DNA of 64,000 nucleotides from Maridesulfovibrio sp. (GCF_963677005.1 NZ_OY781616.1:1061501-1125500); one strand, 5' to 3'. Shown: positions 8,408 to 17,459, counted from the stretch's first letter. Notes: generated by a model not told the origin, from the letters alone. Made by a program: numbers and translations.

Positions 8408-8899
8408 CTAGGCAGAAAAACATCCCCTAAAGGCCTCGGCTACATCATTATCGTACTCAACCAAATATTGTAGCAAGACAGTACAATGCATTATCAGATC
8501 GTGGCTTCTAGCAGGATCTAGGAAAACTTCGCCTCGATATTTACCGCCATGAAATAAATTATTGCGTACTTGTCGAATATATCGAGAAATCTTATGTGAA
8601 TTTGACGTTGTTGTTGGCAAATCCATATCTACATATCTTAAGAATGTATTCCCATTGGCAGTAGTCATCTGCTGTACCTTTGGCGGAGCATCCAATAAAA
8701 ATTGTATACTAGCAGAAATGATACCGTCGTTAATGGACGCAAACTCAAAAATATTTGGATTGTCATTGATGAAATTAAACCAATCTACTCCAATAACAAT
8801 ATCTCCATTTAATTTGCAATAACCATTTGCTTTTAATGCGTACTCAACCAATGAAAATAAATGAAAATAGTTTTTTCCAACATCTAGATCAGAACACAT
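8408..8899 (-). CDS. HEPN-domain protein (candidate RNase of a defence pair)
   Basis: A 163-residue protein. Its key feature is VRNNLFHGGK near residues 111-120, containing R112-x4-H117, the R-x4-6-H motif of HEPN ribonucleases. Surrounding residues are helical (HKISRYIRQ before it; DLIMHCTVLLQYLVEYD after it), as expected of the HEPN bundle. HEPN proteins act in toxin-antitoxin, abortive infection and other phage defence systems, usually cutting tRNA or other RNA. It lies 80 bases after the nuclease-like gene at 8980-10290 on the same strand. Both genes are AT-rich against the neighbouring phage genes. A GGAG ribosome site precedes the ATG. The HEPN call rests on the motif; toxin activity is inferred. 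Confidence 0.65.
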   Translation of the reverse strand: MCSDLDVGKNYFHLFSLVEYALKANGYCKLNGDIVIGVDWFNFINDNPNIFEFASINDGIISASIQFLLDAPPKVQQMTTANGNTFLRYVDMDLPTTTSNSHKISRYIRQVRNNLFHGGKYRGEVFLDPARSHDLIMHCTVLLQYLVEYDNDVAEAFRGCFSA

Positions 8900-8979
8900 A
8901 ATCTATCTCCGTCAGTCACATTAGAAATTTTTGCGCATTTGAGAATAACTTTACAAAACATCAAAGCTTTAATTTAAAA

Positions 8980-10290
8980 TTATAATAAGCCATGATCAGA
9001 ATAAAGTCTTCCCTCTCCATCCTCAGAAGTCTCCGTATAAAACCATGCTGTATTGCCATTACGGCTAATTAATGGACGATTAATGTCAAAAGTATGAATT
9101 GTTTCTTCAACATCAAATTCACCATTTAAAGGCAATAAAGACTTCGCTACGTGTAGGTAGACATGGTCAATATAACGATTTTTAACAACAAAGCTGTTTA
9201 GCATTTCAAAATTACGGTTCAGCTGTTCTACTGCGAACTGTGGACCTTGGCACTCTTCTACTAAAATATGGACAACCCCATGTTTCTTTTCAGGAATTTG
9301 TTCAGTTCCCTTTACAAGTAACTTCTTTACATGTCTGACCTGTGCATCAATCGTTGTAGGGTTTACAGTGTTGCGGGTAATGACACTGATAAATTTTATT
9401 TGTCTTATTAAATGTCCGCGCCCTTTACAGCTTGCAACTAATTTATAACCAAAATATGGATTGTAGTTTCCTGTAAGCATTTTAAAAAAAGAAGGATCAT
9501 CAGATTTAAAATATTTGTATTCATTAGCAGCACATGGATTTTCATTCAGTGGTGAACACGTAATGATCACATTCTCTACATCATATATTGTAATTTTTTT
9601 TCTTACTAATTTATGCAGCTTATTTATAATTATATCTAAGACACTCTTAGAATCTACATCTTCAACTTTTCCTAAGAAATCAAAATGTAGATGGCAGCTT
9701 ATTTCACATTCTCGGATGAGTGTTCCTAAAGCACTTGAAAAAGAATACCATTCATCAGCCTCTCTGTAAGTCTCTTGAGTGCCACGTCTTGCTTTCTTAC
9801 ATTCGGCGTAATAGACTAAAGAACCGTCTTTTATTTCTAAGTCTGGTGTTTTCTTGCTTGGGTGCTCTGGTATAAAACGGACATAATCTTTCTTTTTTAG
9901 ATAGCTAGCCGCAACACCAAATTCAAACAATGTTGAGTCAACGTCATTTGAATTTTCCTTTGCAATAAAACTAAGAAATTTTTCATTAAATCCATCTATT
10001 AAACTAATTTTTTCAAAATTACCTAAAAAGTTTGTCATTACAGGCGTTATTCTTGACCCTTCGAATAAATTATAAAGCTCTTTGTCTCGATCTAAATATG
10101 AACAAAAGAGTCCTAAATAATAAAACAATCTGTCTTCAGAGTCACGCCAAAGAGCTTTGGGTTTAGGACCAAAATAAGGACCTTGATACGAATTAATTCT
10201 TTCTTCCCACTCTTTTTCGCCAAATATATCGACAAATTTTTCATTAAAGGCTTTTAATCCTGATACAGCTCTTTTTATGGCATTAGACAT
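8980..10290 (-). CDS. PD-(D/E)XK nuclease-like protein (candidate defence effector)
   Basis: I start at the ATG at 10290 (436 residues) because GAGGTG lies seven bases before it; a TTG at 10359 would add 23 residues. With this numbering, a helix glutamate E123 (LFEFGVAASYL) is followed by TPDLEI with D150 and then YYAECKKA with E163 and K165. This is the E...PD...ExK layout of restriction-endonuclease-fold nucleases. The rest, about 270 residues, is a mixed alpha/beta region I cannot name, so the domain may be regulatory or bind a target. It is the upstream gene of a pair with the HEPN protein, next to tRNA-Arg(CCG) at the edge of a prophage, a common site for defence cargo. Function is inferred. 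Confidence 0.6.
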   Translation of the reverse strand: MSNAIKRAVSGLKAFNEKFVDIFGEKEWEERINSYQGPYFGPKPKALWRDSEDRLFYYLGLFCSYLDRDKELYNLFEGSRITPVMTNFLGNFEKISLIDGFNEKFLSFIAKENSNDVDSTLFEFGVAASYLKKKDYVRFIPEHPSKKTPDLEIKDGSLVYYAECKKARRGTQETYREADEWYSFSSALGTLIRECEISCHLHFDFLGKVEDVDSKSVLDIIINKLHKLVRKKITIYDVENVIITCSPLNENPCAANEYKYFKSDDPSFFKMLTGNYNPYFGYKLVASCKGRGHLIRQIKFISVITRNTVNPTTIDAQVRHVKKLLVKGTEQIPEKKHGVVHILVEECQGPQFAVEQLNRNFEMLNSFVVKNRYIDHVYLHVAKSLLPLNGEFDVEETIHTFDINRPLISRNGNTAWFYTETSEDGEGRLYSDHGLL

Positions 10291-10397
10291 ACCTGCACAC
10301 CTCATCGACAGCTTGTTTGTAGTTCTGTTTACGATACTCACAGGGTCATGTTTAATCAATCATTAGGAAGGAATTCGTCAACAACCCAAACACGCAG

Positions 10398-10515
10398 TGT
10401 GTACCTAAACCTACGTTATCCCCATCACCCCAATCCCCAAGCACCCCCTCACCCAATGTGTGTACCAATGTGTGCCGATGTGTACCCAAATCCCCGGTAC
10501 ACACCAGAGTACACA
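10398..10515. repeat. Iteron-like TGTGTACC cluster
   Basis: TGTGTACC occurs at 10398-10405, 10459-10466 and 10479-10486, with a one-base variant TGTGTGCC at 10469-10476. An inverted GGTACACA is at 10496-10503 and a variant AGTACACA at 10508-10515. Three direct copies are exactly ten bases apart, so they face one side of the helix. P4 phage alpha protein binds repeated 8-mers of a related kind at its origin. Alternatively these are arm-type integrase sites beside the tRNA attachment site. Confidence 0.5.
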
Positions 10516-10576
10516 CATCTGGTGCCGGATTGGGCTGGATTACAGCATACAGTATTAGCCTTAAAAACAAAAAAAA

Positions 10577-10595
10577 GCCCCTAAAATTCAGGGGC
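10577..10595 (-). terminator. Intrinsic terminator of tRNA-Arg(CCG)
   Basis: A GCCCCT...AGGGGC stem is followed on the minus strand by a run of seven T and then TTTTT after one G. It lies 37 bases past the tRNA 3' end. Confidence 0.85.
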
Positions 10596-10631
10596 TTAAT
10601 AAACAGTATCGTACTGTATAGGACTATTTAT

Positions 10632-10708
10632 TGGCGGGCAATACAAGATTCGAACTTGTGACCTTCAGCTCCGGAGGCTGACACTCTATCCAACTGAGCT
10701 AATTGCCC
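10632..10708 (-). tRNA. tRNA-Arg(CCG)
   Basis: A 77-base tRNA with the CCA encoded. The acceptor GGGCAAT pairs with ATTGCCC, the T arm is ACAAG-TTCGAAT-CTTGT, and the anticodon stem TCAGC/GCTGA encloses CTCCGGA with anticodon CCG. The 3' end faces the prophage segment, the usual orientation for tRNA-targeted integration. Confidence 0.95.
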
Positions 10709-10838
10709 GCGCCGAGCGTTTTAGTATCCATCGCAGTGCGTTTCTGTCAAGCAGAAAAACTCTGTTTCATCAAATTCTTAAACAAAACCAGGACACCGAC
10801 CGCATCTTCACGGACGACATTGAAATACGCACTGCCTG

Positions 10839-11249
10839 CTAGGCTTCTGAAGACTTGAATTTAACGGCCAGCCCCGCAACAACAAGCAGGACAACATCAC
10901 GAATTATGGTCTCCAGCATGTTTGAGCTTGAGGATGCGTCAGTTGAAAAACATCCGCAGGCCACGTCTATTCCCCGGTACAGATTGGCGGAAAGTGCGCC
11001 GATGAAAACCAGCAGCATAATGATTAAAATTGTCGTTGCAGTTTTACTGAGCACATCGCAGACCAGCATGGCTCCGCACGTGAACTCAAGCCAGGGCAGA
11101 AAAAATGCCAGCGGACAGATAGCAATGTCCGGAACGAGTTGATAGTTACGGATAATCTCAGCAAACGCTACCGGATCAACAATTTTTCCGACACTGGCTA
11201 CAATAAAAACGATCCCTAAAATTATGCGTGGAAACGACCTCATATTCAT
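10839..11249 (-). CDS. DoxX/MauE-family membrane protein
   Basis: A 136-residue protein with four predicted membrane helices (about residues 5-22, 45-63, 70-87 and 112-129), matching the DoxX/MauE family. MauE-like proteins often act with thiol or redox partners in the membrane. A CGC pair near residue 98 lies in the loop after helix 3 and could be redox active. It follows the rhodanese gene by one base, so the two are co-transcribed, which suggests a periplasmic sulfur or thiol role. Partner and reaction are unknown. Confidence 0.75.
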   Translation of the reverse strand: MNMRSFPRIILGIVFIVASVGKIVDPVAFAEIIRNYQLVPDIAICPLAFFLPWLEFTCGAMLVCDVLSKTATTILIIMLLVFIGALSANLYRGIDVACGCFSTDASSSSNMLETIIRDVVLLVVAGLAVKFKSSEA

Positions 11250-11250
11250 A

Positions 11251-11721
11251 TCAGTTCGCCTCCAGATCCCGACCGAAACTTATCCAGCCGTCAATTCCGT
11301 CACTATACACTTTTACCTTCCTGAAGCCGGTTTCTACCAGTTTCTTTGCTACCGTCCTGCTTTTACCGCAGGAAAGACCGTCGCAATATACAACCACAAC
11401 GCCTTCCCTATCCAACTGCGATGATGATTCCGCAAGTTCTTCATGAATAGCCCAGTAAGGAATGTTTATCGCTCCCGGGATATGCCCCATGGCAAAATCA
11501 GTATCACTTCTGGCATCCACCAATTGAATTCCGCCCTTGTCAAATGCTTCCATCAATTCTGAAATTGAAATTTCGGTCACTTCCGCAGGCTGCGGATTTG
11601 TCAGCTCCTGCATGGTGTACGCGTGCGGCCTTACCATATTGAATCCGAAGGCTAGACAGGCCGACAGCGCCACCAGAAATACGAACTTGAGCAGCCAGGC
11701 TGTTTTTTTGAAGAATTGCAT
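11251..11721 (-). CDS. Membrane-anchored rhodanese-like sulfurtransferase
   Basis: A 156-residue protein with an N-terminal membrane segment (about residues 9-27) that would place a single rhodanese domain in the periplasm. The motif VVVYCDGLSCGKS at about residues 108-120 holds the expected active-site cysteine, and DARSDTDFAMGHIPGAINIP is the rhodanese CH2A region. Rhodanese domains carry persulfide sulfur between thiols. It is the first gene of a pair with the MauE-like protein. The second cysteine in the active loop is unusual and could form a disulfide. Confidence 0.88.
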   Translation of the reverse strand: MQFFKKTAWLLKFVFLVALSACLAFGFNMVRPHAYTMQELTNPQPAEVTEISISELMEAFDKGGIQLVDARSDTDFAMGHIPGAINIPYWAIHEELAESSSQLDREGVVVVYCDGLSCGKSRTVAKKLVETGFRKVKVYSDGIDGWISFGRDLEAN

Positions 11722-11879
11722 TTATAATCCAGTGTTAATATATCTGATTATTTTCGTTCCGGTAATTTTCATCATGAATTCACATAGCATGAAGTGTGCT
11801 GGTCGCGCAACGCAGGCAAGGGGCGGTTTTCAGCCTCTAACAGGCAGGCAACAGGGCCTTGTGCTTAATTAATAAAAAA

Positions 11880-11903
11880 GGGTGTGTTCAATCGAACACA
11901 CCC
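11880..11903 (-). terminator. Intrinsic terminator of the 4.5S RNA gene
   Basis: GGGTGTGTTC and GAACACACCC form a 10-bp stem with an AATC loop, flanked by A/T runs on both sides. It therefore can act on both strands. It ends the 4.5S RNA transcript on the minus strand. Confidence 0.85.
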
Positions 11904-11910
11904 TTTTTTC

Positions 11911-12000
11911 AGGGAGACCGGATACCCGGGATAAACCGTTACCGCTGCTTCCTTTCGGACCTGACGGGGTTCACAGCGCACCCGCCATCCGGCCTCTCTG
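11911..12000 (-). ncRNA. ffs: Signal recognition particle 4.5S RNA
   Basis: The minus strand reads as a long hairpin with the SRP domain IV signature GTCAGGTCCGAAAGGAAGCA near its tip and complementary ends (AGAGAGGCCGGAT with ATCCGGTCTCCCT). This is the small bacterial 4.5S RNA that binds Ffh and targets membrane proteins. Length is about 90 bases; exact ends are estimated. A strong terminator follows. Confidence 0.93.
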
Positions 12001-12209
12001 AATTATTCGTCTTGCGACGAGGGAAAATACCTATTTATTCAAGGCAGAATTGTCAAGCTTTATCGTCAGAAAACTGTATTTTTTTCAATCATAACCCAAC
12101 CGCCAGACATATACACCAAATAACAGAACCAACGTTTTTTATCCTTTATTTGTTACAGGCTTTACGTGTACTCTTTCTTAAACAAACTGAACATATATCG
12201 GAGATATTC

Positions 12210-12614
12210 ATGAACGCAAAGAACGTTAAGGACGTCAAAGGCACAAAAGTACAGAAAATAGGCTACAAGGGACGTGATTGCGAAGTAAAAGGGGTCACCA
12301 TAAAATGGCTGTCCAAATCAGGTCAGGACGCAAACGGACAGCCTGAATACGGCCTGCGCCATTTCACGGTTGAACCTGGCGGAGAAATCCCTGCTCACAA
12401 CCATTTTTACCTGCAGACAGTATACATTGAAAAAGGTAATTTCGAATGCTTCACCTACCATCCTGAAACTGACGCCGTTGTGGACAGCAAAATATGCGGC
12501 CCCGGAGATTTCGTCTACTCCGAATGCATGGAGCCTCACGGCATGAAGAACATCAGCGAAACGGAAGAAGCAACCTTCCTCTGCTGCATCTGCAATGTAT
12601 ACGACAAGGAATAA
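12210..12614 (+). CDS. Small cupin-domain protein
   Basis: A 134-residue protein with a single cupin fold. The motif G-E-I-P-A-H-N-H at about residues 56-63 followed by E (YIEKGNFEC), and then PGDFVYSECMEPHGMKN, gives the two cupin boxes with the His/Glu metal ligands. The start is the ATG at 12210 with GGAG nine bases upstream. An upstream in-frame extension would overlap the 4.5S RNA promoter and is rejected. Substrate is unknown; such small cupins bind a metal and often a sugar or a small acid. A CCxC near the C-terminus is unusual. Confidence 0.85.
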   Translation: MNAKNVKDVKGTKVQKIGYKGRDCEVKGVTIKWLSKSGQDANGQPEYGLRHFTVEPGGEIPAHNHFYLQTVYIEKGNFECFTYHPETDAVVDSKICGPGDFVYSECMEPHGMKNISETEEATFLCCICNVYDKE

Positions 12615-12622
12615 ACTGTTCG

Positions 12623-12651
12623 GTAATGCTCCCGTACTTCGGGAGCATTAC
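12623..12651. terminator. Bidirectional hairpin between cupin and transporter genes
   Basis: GTAATGCTCCCG and CGGGAGCATTAC form a 12-bp stem with a five-base loop between the converging genes. T tracts are short on both sides. Confidence 0.7.
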
Positions 12652-12658
12652 TACCGGA

Positions 12659-13753
12659 TCACTTCTTGTTTTTCAGGACATCCTGAAATTCCTGCCCGTA
12701 AATGTGCAGCATGACCATCAGGAAAGTAAGAATGAGCGGGCCGTAGAGAATCCCCAGCGGACCGAATGAATTTATACCGCCGAGAATTGCCAGGAAAACA
12801 TAAACCGTTGAAACGCGCGAGGCCTCCCGAAGAATTACGGGGCGCAGCACCGTGTCTATTCCGGTTACCAGAATACCGCACCAGAGAAGCAGAAAAATCG
12901 CCATCTTTATCTTTCCCACGATGAACAGATAGGCGGCGGCAGGCACCCAGATAAGCCCGGTGCCCAGTACAGGAATCAGCGCTGTAAAGCTCATCATGGT
13001 TCCCCAGAATAAAGCCGGTATTCCGGCAATGGCCAACCCTATCCCTCCTACCACGCCCTGCAGCGCAGCAATGAACAGGCTGCCGAAAAGCACTGATTTG
13101 GAAACCTTGCGCAGACTGTTGAGGATAAAATCCTCCTGCTCTACCTTGAGGGGCGAAAGATACCTTATCTTGGCAAAAAAATGATCACCGTCCTTGAGAA
13201 AGGTGAAGACAAGAAAGGTCATTATCAGAAAATGCGCCGCAAGACTGGCCATGTTACCGGCAAGCCATGTCCCGGAAGTAAGCATGGTCTGCCCGAAGGT
13301 TCTGGATATTTCCAGAACCTTGGTCTGAACATCTCTGGAACTTATTTCTATGAAAGGAAATGTACTCTCAAACCACTTGAGGTATCCGTCATATTTATCC
13401 GAGCTGAATAGCTTTGAAAAATCGGTAGTCCTGATCCATTCGTTGATTGCCGTAACGGAATCAACCCCCTGCCCTATCAGACCCAGAAAAAAGATCACCG
13501 CCGGAATGATAATGGCGAAAACAATTATACAGACAGTCAGAAACGCGGCGAGACTGGTCCGGTTGCCGAGGCGGTTTCTCAATCTGAGGGTCAAAGGATA
13601 AAAAATGCCGGTAAGAACAACAGATATGATTATCGTATTCAGAAAAGGCTTGGCTACCGAGTACCCCAGAGCGATTGCCGAAGTAAGCAGCAGGATCAGA
13701 AAAAAAGTATATATGGCCGGAGATTTGATAATCTCTTTATCTGGAGAATTCAT
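12659..13753 (-). CDS. AI-2E family transporter (PerM/YdiK-like)
   Basis: A 364-residue protein with seven to eight membrane helices and the family's long hydrophilic region between the early and late helices. The C-terminal block (IPALFWGTMMSFTALIPVLG, then FGPLGILYGPLILTFLMVML) is typical of the AI-2E/UPF0118 family. Members export signalling molecules or small solutes, but the substrate cannot be told from sequence. Length is usual. Its stop is close to the hairpin at 12623-12651 and it appears to be a single-gene unit. Confidence 0.88.
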   Translation of the reverse strand: MNSPDKEIIKSPAIYTFFLILLLTSAIALGYSVAKPFLNTIIISVVLTGIFYPLTLRLRNRLGNRTSLAAFLTVCIIVFAIIIPAVIFFLGLIGQGVDSVTAINEWIRTTDFSKLFSSDKYDGYLKWFESTFPFIEISSRDVQTKVLEISRTFGQTMLTSGTWLAGNMASLAAHFLIMTFLVFTFLKDGDHFFAKIRYLSPLKVEQEDFILNSLRKVSKSVLFGSLFIAALQGVVGGIGLAIAGIPALFWGTMMSFTALIPVLGTGLIWVPAAAYLFIVGKIKMAIFLLLWCGILVTGIDTVLRPVILREASRVSTVYVFLAILGGINSFGPLGILYGPLILTFLMVMLHIYGQEFQDVLKNKK

Positions 13754-13832
13754 TATTGCGCCTTAAAAAACGAATTGAGTTGATAAAAAACAAGCGTATA
13801 TTTCCAGATAAAACCGCCCGGCACAATTAAAA

Positions 13833-15791
13833 TCAGGCAGATTTGAAAATGTGATCCGCCATGACCGCGAGGGTTTTATCCGCCTCTGCCCTGACACGGG
13901 AAACAAACTTTTCAAGAAACAAAATATCGCCGCAAGAAATATTTTTCTCCATTTCATCTGTCAAAACCTGTATCCCGTGGGCTCCTACATCCATAGCAAG
14001 GCCGCGTAAAGCCATTATCTCGACCTTCAACCCCTCCACATCGCAACTGTCGGCACAGGTTTCCATCTTCGCAATATGCCGAGGCACAAGCTCAATAAAA
14101 TGGGTATATATTTCGCGCAGGAGATCAACGTTTCCATCAAGACGTTCAATTACTGAATTAAAATCGATGCAGGAAGAATCCTGCGCATTCGGCTTACAGC
14201 ACTCGGTCCTTTCTTCTGTCCCTCCGGCACCGTCTATGACCATATTCATGGCTTCAAGGAGCCCGGAAGATCTGAACGGTTTTGACAGATAGCCGTTCAT
14301 CCCCACTTCCAGACAACGTTCCCGATCACCTTTCATGGCATGGGCTGTGAGTGCAAGAATCGGGGTCTCCGGATCAATCTCCGGGATGCTGCCGCTGCGG
14401 ATAATTCTTGTCGCTTCAAGGCCGTCCATAACAGGCATCTGAATATCCATTACGACCATGTCGTATTTCTTCTTTTGGAGCTCAACAAGCACATCACGGC
14501 CGTTTTCAACAATATCAAGGTCGCAGTTGGCCTTTTCAAGAAAAGCGCTGACAACTCTGCGAGTGATGATGTTGTCATCGGCAAGAAGGACCCTTTTCAT
14601 GCTGTTAAAAATTCGATTTTCAACCTCATCCGTATCAGAATTACTCGATAATTCAGTCTCTGAGGAAGTCCTGAACACCGCGGTAAAGAAAAAACTGCTG
14701 CCGACACAGGGTTCTGTTTCCAGCCACATGGTACCCTTGAGCATATTGACCAGATTATATGAAATGGTAAGCCCTAGCCCTATCCCGCCGTGCTTTCTGG
14801 TCATGTAGTCTTCAAGCTGGGTGAAACTCTCAAAAATGGTATCAGCCTTATCCCTTGAAATACCTACACCGGTATCACTGACTGCAAACAGCAACCTTAC
14901 ACATCCGTCCGGATACGGTTCTGAAGCATAATCGTCCGGCATTACTTCCACGCAGATACCGCCTTTGTCGGTATACTTGATGGCATTGCTTATGAGGTTG
15001 TTCAAGACCTGCATCAGCCTTCCGGAATCCCCTTTAATTTCGCCGGAAATTTCAGGATGGATGAAGCATTCCATCTGCAGACCCTTTTTCGCGGCCTGAC
15101 TGCTGTGGGTATTCATAATGAGCGCAAGAGTCCTGCGGGGATCAAAAAGCCCTTCCCGTAGCTCAAGAATTCTCCTTTCTATCTTGGAATAATCCAGCAG
15201 GTCGTTCAACACCCTTAAGAGAGAATTGGCCGACCCCTTGATTAATTCAACATATTCCTGCTGTTCGGAATCCAGTCCTGAATTCATCAGGATTTCGCTT
15301 AAGCCGAGAATCCCGTTCATCGGAGTTCTGAGCTCGTGACTGATGGTTGCCAGAAACGAGCTTTTGGCTTCGTTTGCCGCCTGAGCATCATGAACCGCCT
15401 GACGAAATTCCTGTTCCATGGAATGCTTGTACAGTGCGATTTCAATGGCGGAACGCAGGTCGCGCTCCTCAAAAGGCTTCAGAAGATAACCGAATGGACC
15501 GGATAGCTTGGCTCTGTTCAAGGTCTGTTCATCGGAATACGCGGTGAGGAAAACGACCGGAATATCAAACGATTTGATTATGAAGTTGGATGCTTCAACA
15601 CCGTCCATGGCTCCGCTGAGCTTAATGTCCATCAAAACAAGGTCCGGCTTTAATCTGGAAGTCTTTTCAATGGCATCCTGTCCTGAAACAGCGTCTCCGG
15701 CGATTGCATAGCCCAAACGTTTGAGCGTGGCCTGAATATCCAGATTGACTATTCGCTCGTCATCGACAACCAGGATTCGTTTTCCGGTCAT
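13833..15791 (-). CDS. Hybrid histidine kinase REC-HisKA-HATPase-REC with degenerate Hpt
   Basis: A 652-residue cytoplasmic protein with no membrane segment. An N-terminal receiver has phosphoacceptor D55. HisKA has SHELRTP with H152. The HATPase has DTGVG near 306-310 and GGIGLGL near 335-341. A second receiver has D449. The C-terminal ~115 residues look like a histidine phosphotransfer domain, but the expected His of the xHxLKGxA motif is replaced: the local sequence is EIMALRGLAMDVGA with M593 in the His position. The kinase would take input through its first receiver and pass phosphate to D449. The tail may only bind. No cognate regulator is adjacent. Confidence 0.9.
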   Translation of the reverse strand: MTGKRILVVDDERIVNLDIQATLKRLGYAIAGDAVSGQDAIEKTSRLKPDLVLMDIKLSGAMDGVEASNFIIKSFDIPVVFLTAYSDEQTLNRAKLSGPFGYLLKPFEERDLRSAIEIALYKHSMEQEFRQAVHDAQAANEAKSSFLATISHELRTPMNGILGLSEILMNSGLDSEQQEYVELIKGSANSLLRVLNDLLDYSKIERRILELREGLFDPRRTLALIMNTHSSQAAKKGLQMECFIHPEISGEIKGDSGRLMQVLNNLISNAIKYTDKGGICVEVMPDDYASEPYPDGCVRLLFAVSDTGVGISRDKADTIFESFTQLEDYMTRKHGGIGLGLTISYNLVNMLKGTMWLETEPCVGSSFFFTAVFRTSSETELSSNSDTDEVENRIFNSMKRVLLADDNIITRRVVSAFLEKANCDLDIVENGRDVLVELQKKKYDMVVMDIQMPVMDGLEATRIIRSGSIPEIDPETPILALTAHAMKGDRERCLEVGMNGYLSKPFRSSGLLEAMNMVIDGAGGTEERTECCKPNAQDSSCIDFNSVIERLDGNVDLLREIYTHFIELVPRHIAKMETCADSCDVEGLKVEIMALRGLAMDVGAHGIQVLTDEMEKNISCGDILFLEKFVSRVRAEADKTLAVMADHIFKSA

Positions 15792-15892
15792 TTCTATACC
15801 CCGTCTACATAAATTGATTGCTGAACAACGATCACTATAATTTATATTTTAAGCGCCGCAAGCAGCATTCGTCCATTCTCTTACACAAAAAA

Positions 15893-15919
15893 GCCGATTC
15901 TGAAAACATCAGAACCGGC
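15893..15919 (-). terminator. Terminator of the minus-strand amino-acid ABC operon
   Basis: GCCGGTTCTGA and TCAGAATCGGC form an 11-bp stem with one G-T pair on the minus strand, followed by six T. It lies about 30 bases after the ATPase stop. Confidence 0.85.
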
Positions 15920-15949
15920 GTGTATTTCAATGTCTGCGGCGATTGACGG

Positions 15950-16687
15950 CTACAGAATCTGATCAAGGAATTTTTTCAGCCGCGGATGTTCCGCATTCTT
16001 GAAAAATTCATCCGGCGGCGCACAGGCGATTATCCGGCCGTCTTCCATGAAGACAACCCTGTCCGCAACTTCACGGGCAAAACCCATTTCGTGCGTTACA
16101 ACCACCATGGTCATTCCTTCTTTGGCCAGTGTTTTCATTACATCCAGAACTTCACCGATCATTTCAGGATCAAGTGCCGAAGTGGGCTCGTCAAAAAGCA
16201 TAATTTTCGGATTCATGGCCAATGCGCGGGCAATCGCAACACGCTGCTGCTGCCCCCCGGAAAGCTTCGAAGGATATACATTCGCCTTTTCACGTATCCC
16301 GACCTTCTTGAGCAGGTCAACAGCGATTGCCCTGGCTTCAGCCTTGTCCATACCCTTTAATTTCACCGGGGCCATGGTCAGGTTTTCCAGAACAGTCTTG
16401 TGCGGAAAAAGGTTGAAGGACTGGAAAACCATGCCCAACTCCTGACGAATGGTGTTGATATTATTTTCCTTGTCATGCACATCCAACCCATCAACAATGA
16501 TTGAACCCTTGTTGATTTCCTCCAAACGGTTGATGGAGCGCAGCAACGTACTCTTCCCCGATCCGGAGGGACCGATAATAACTACCTTTTCCCCCTGGGC
16601 TATATCAAGTGAAACATTGCTGAGTGCGGCCAGATCGCCGTAAAATTTATAAACATCCTTAATCTGGATAATAGGATTATCTGTCAT
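15950..16687 (-). CDS. Polar amino-acid ABC transporter ATP-binding protein
   Basis: A 245-residue ATPase of the GlnQ/ArtP/HisP type. Walker [10 protein letters not shown] is at about residues 39-47, the signature LSGGQQQR at about 142-149, and Walker [15 protein letters not shown] at about 161-174, with the H-loop VTHEMGFA after it. It energises uptake by the permease at 16677-17459, with which it overlaps by 11 bases. The periplasmic binding protein is upstream at 17560-18312. Substrate is a polar amino acid by family; it is not determined further. Confidence 0.93.
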   Translation of the reverse strand: MTDNPIIQIKDVYKFYGDLAALSNVSLDIAQGEKVVIIGPSGSGKSTLLRSINRLEEINKGSIIVDGLDVHDKENNINTIRQELGMVFQSFNLFPHKTVLENLTMAPVKLKGMDKAEARAIAVDLLKKVGIREKANVYPSKLSGGQQQRVAIARALAMNPKIMLFDEPTSALDPEMIGEVLDVMKTLAKEGMTMVVVTHEMGFAREVADRVVFMEDGRIIACAPPDEFFKNAEHPRLKKFLDQIL

Positions 16688-17459
16688 AGTGGTTCAACCT
16701 CTCTTCCATGTTGCTCACAGCCTTTGAAAGAATCAGGGTAATTACCAGATAGATCAGGGCTATCATGGTATAAGTTTCAAAATACTGGAAACTTTCAGCG
16801 GCAAACTCACGTCCGCGTCTGAGAATATCGGCAACGGCCAGGATTGAAACCAGCGAGGAATCCTTGAGCAACGCGATAAATTCGTTTCCTACCGGCGGCA
16901 GGATTGTCCGCCATGCCTGAGGCAGGATGACCAGAAACATGGTCTGGCGCCTGTCGAATCCGAGAGATCTTGCGGCTTCGGTCTGTCCATCATCAATGGA
17001 TTCTATCCCGGCACGAAAGACTTCGCCCATATACGCGCCGTAGCATACGCTCATGGCAATAATGGCCGAAAGCATATCCGGAACCTGCAAGACCCTGCCC
17101 ATGGCGTAATAGATGTAGAAAAGCTGGACGAGAAGCGGAATACCTCGGACGACTTCAACATAGGTGGAAGCAATGAGGTTTATGAAACTGTTGCGTGAAA
17201 TCCTGCCCAGTCCGGTGAAAAGACCTATAACCAGTGCTCCCAGAATGGAACAGATTGTAACCTCGAATGTGACAACAATACCATCGGGAACAAACAGCAG
17301 AATGTCCCGGTACGGATCCGGTTTGGCTATGATCAGATAGGCAATTATCCCCAGCGCACCTATAAAAGAAACCCACCAGGCATTAAGCAGCCCGGAATCG
17401 TTTTTAACAGGAATACCCGCCCCGTCCGTAACGTCAATTTTTACTTTTTTATCTTTCAT
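16677..17459 (-). CDS. Polar amino-acid ABC transporter permease
   Basis: A 260-residue inner-membrane permease of the His/Glu/Gln/Arg family. It has an N-terminal cytoplasmic tail, an extra first helix, then the five-helix core. The conserved EAA loop reads [24 protein letters not shown] (split here as [12 protein letters not shown] and [11 protein letters not shown]). The family functions as a dimer with the ATPase. It overlaps the ATPase gene by 11 bases and follows the binding-protein gene after a hairpin. Confidence 0.92.
   Translation of the reverse strand: MKDKKVKIDVTDGAGIPVKNDSGLLNAWWVSFIGALGIIAYLIIAKPDPYRDILLFVPDGIVVTFEVTICSILGALVIGLFTGLGRISRNSFINLIASTYVEVVRGIPLLVQLFYIYYAMGRVLQVPDMLSAIIAMSVCYGAYMGEVFRAGIESIDDGQTEAARSLGFDRRQTMFLVILPQAWRTILPPVGNEFIALLKDSSLVSILAVADILRRGREFAAESFQYFETYTMIALIYLVITLILSKAVSNMEERLNHYDR

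Noticed and set aside
8081-8473. 130-codon plus-strand open frame
   Set aside because: It crosses a terminator hairpin and the start of the HEPN gene region, and has no protein-like pattern.
10348-10661. Overlapping short frames near tRNA-Arg
   Set aside because: They run through the iteron cluster, the terminator and the tRNA itself.
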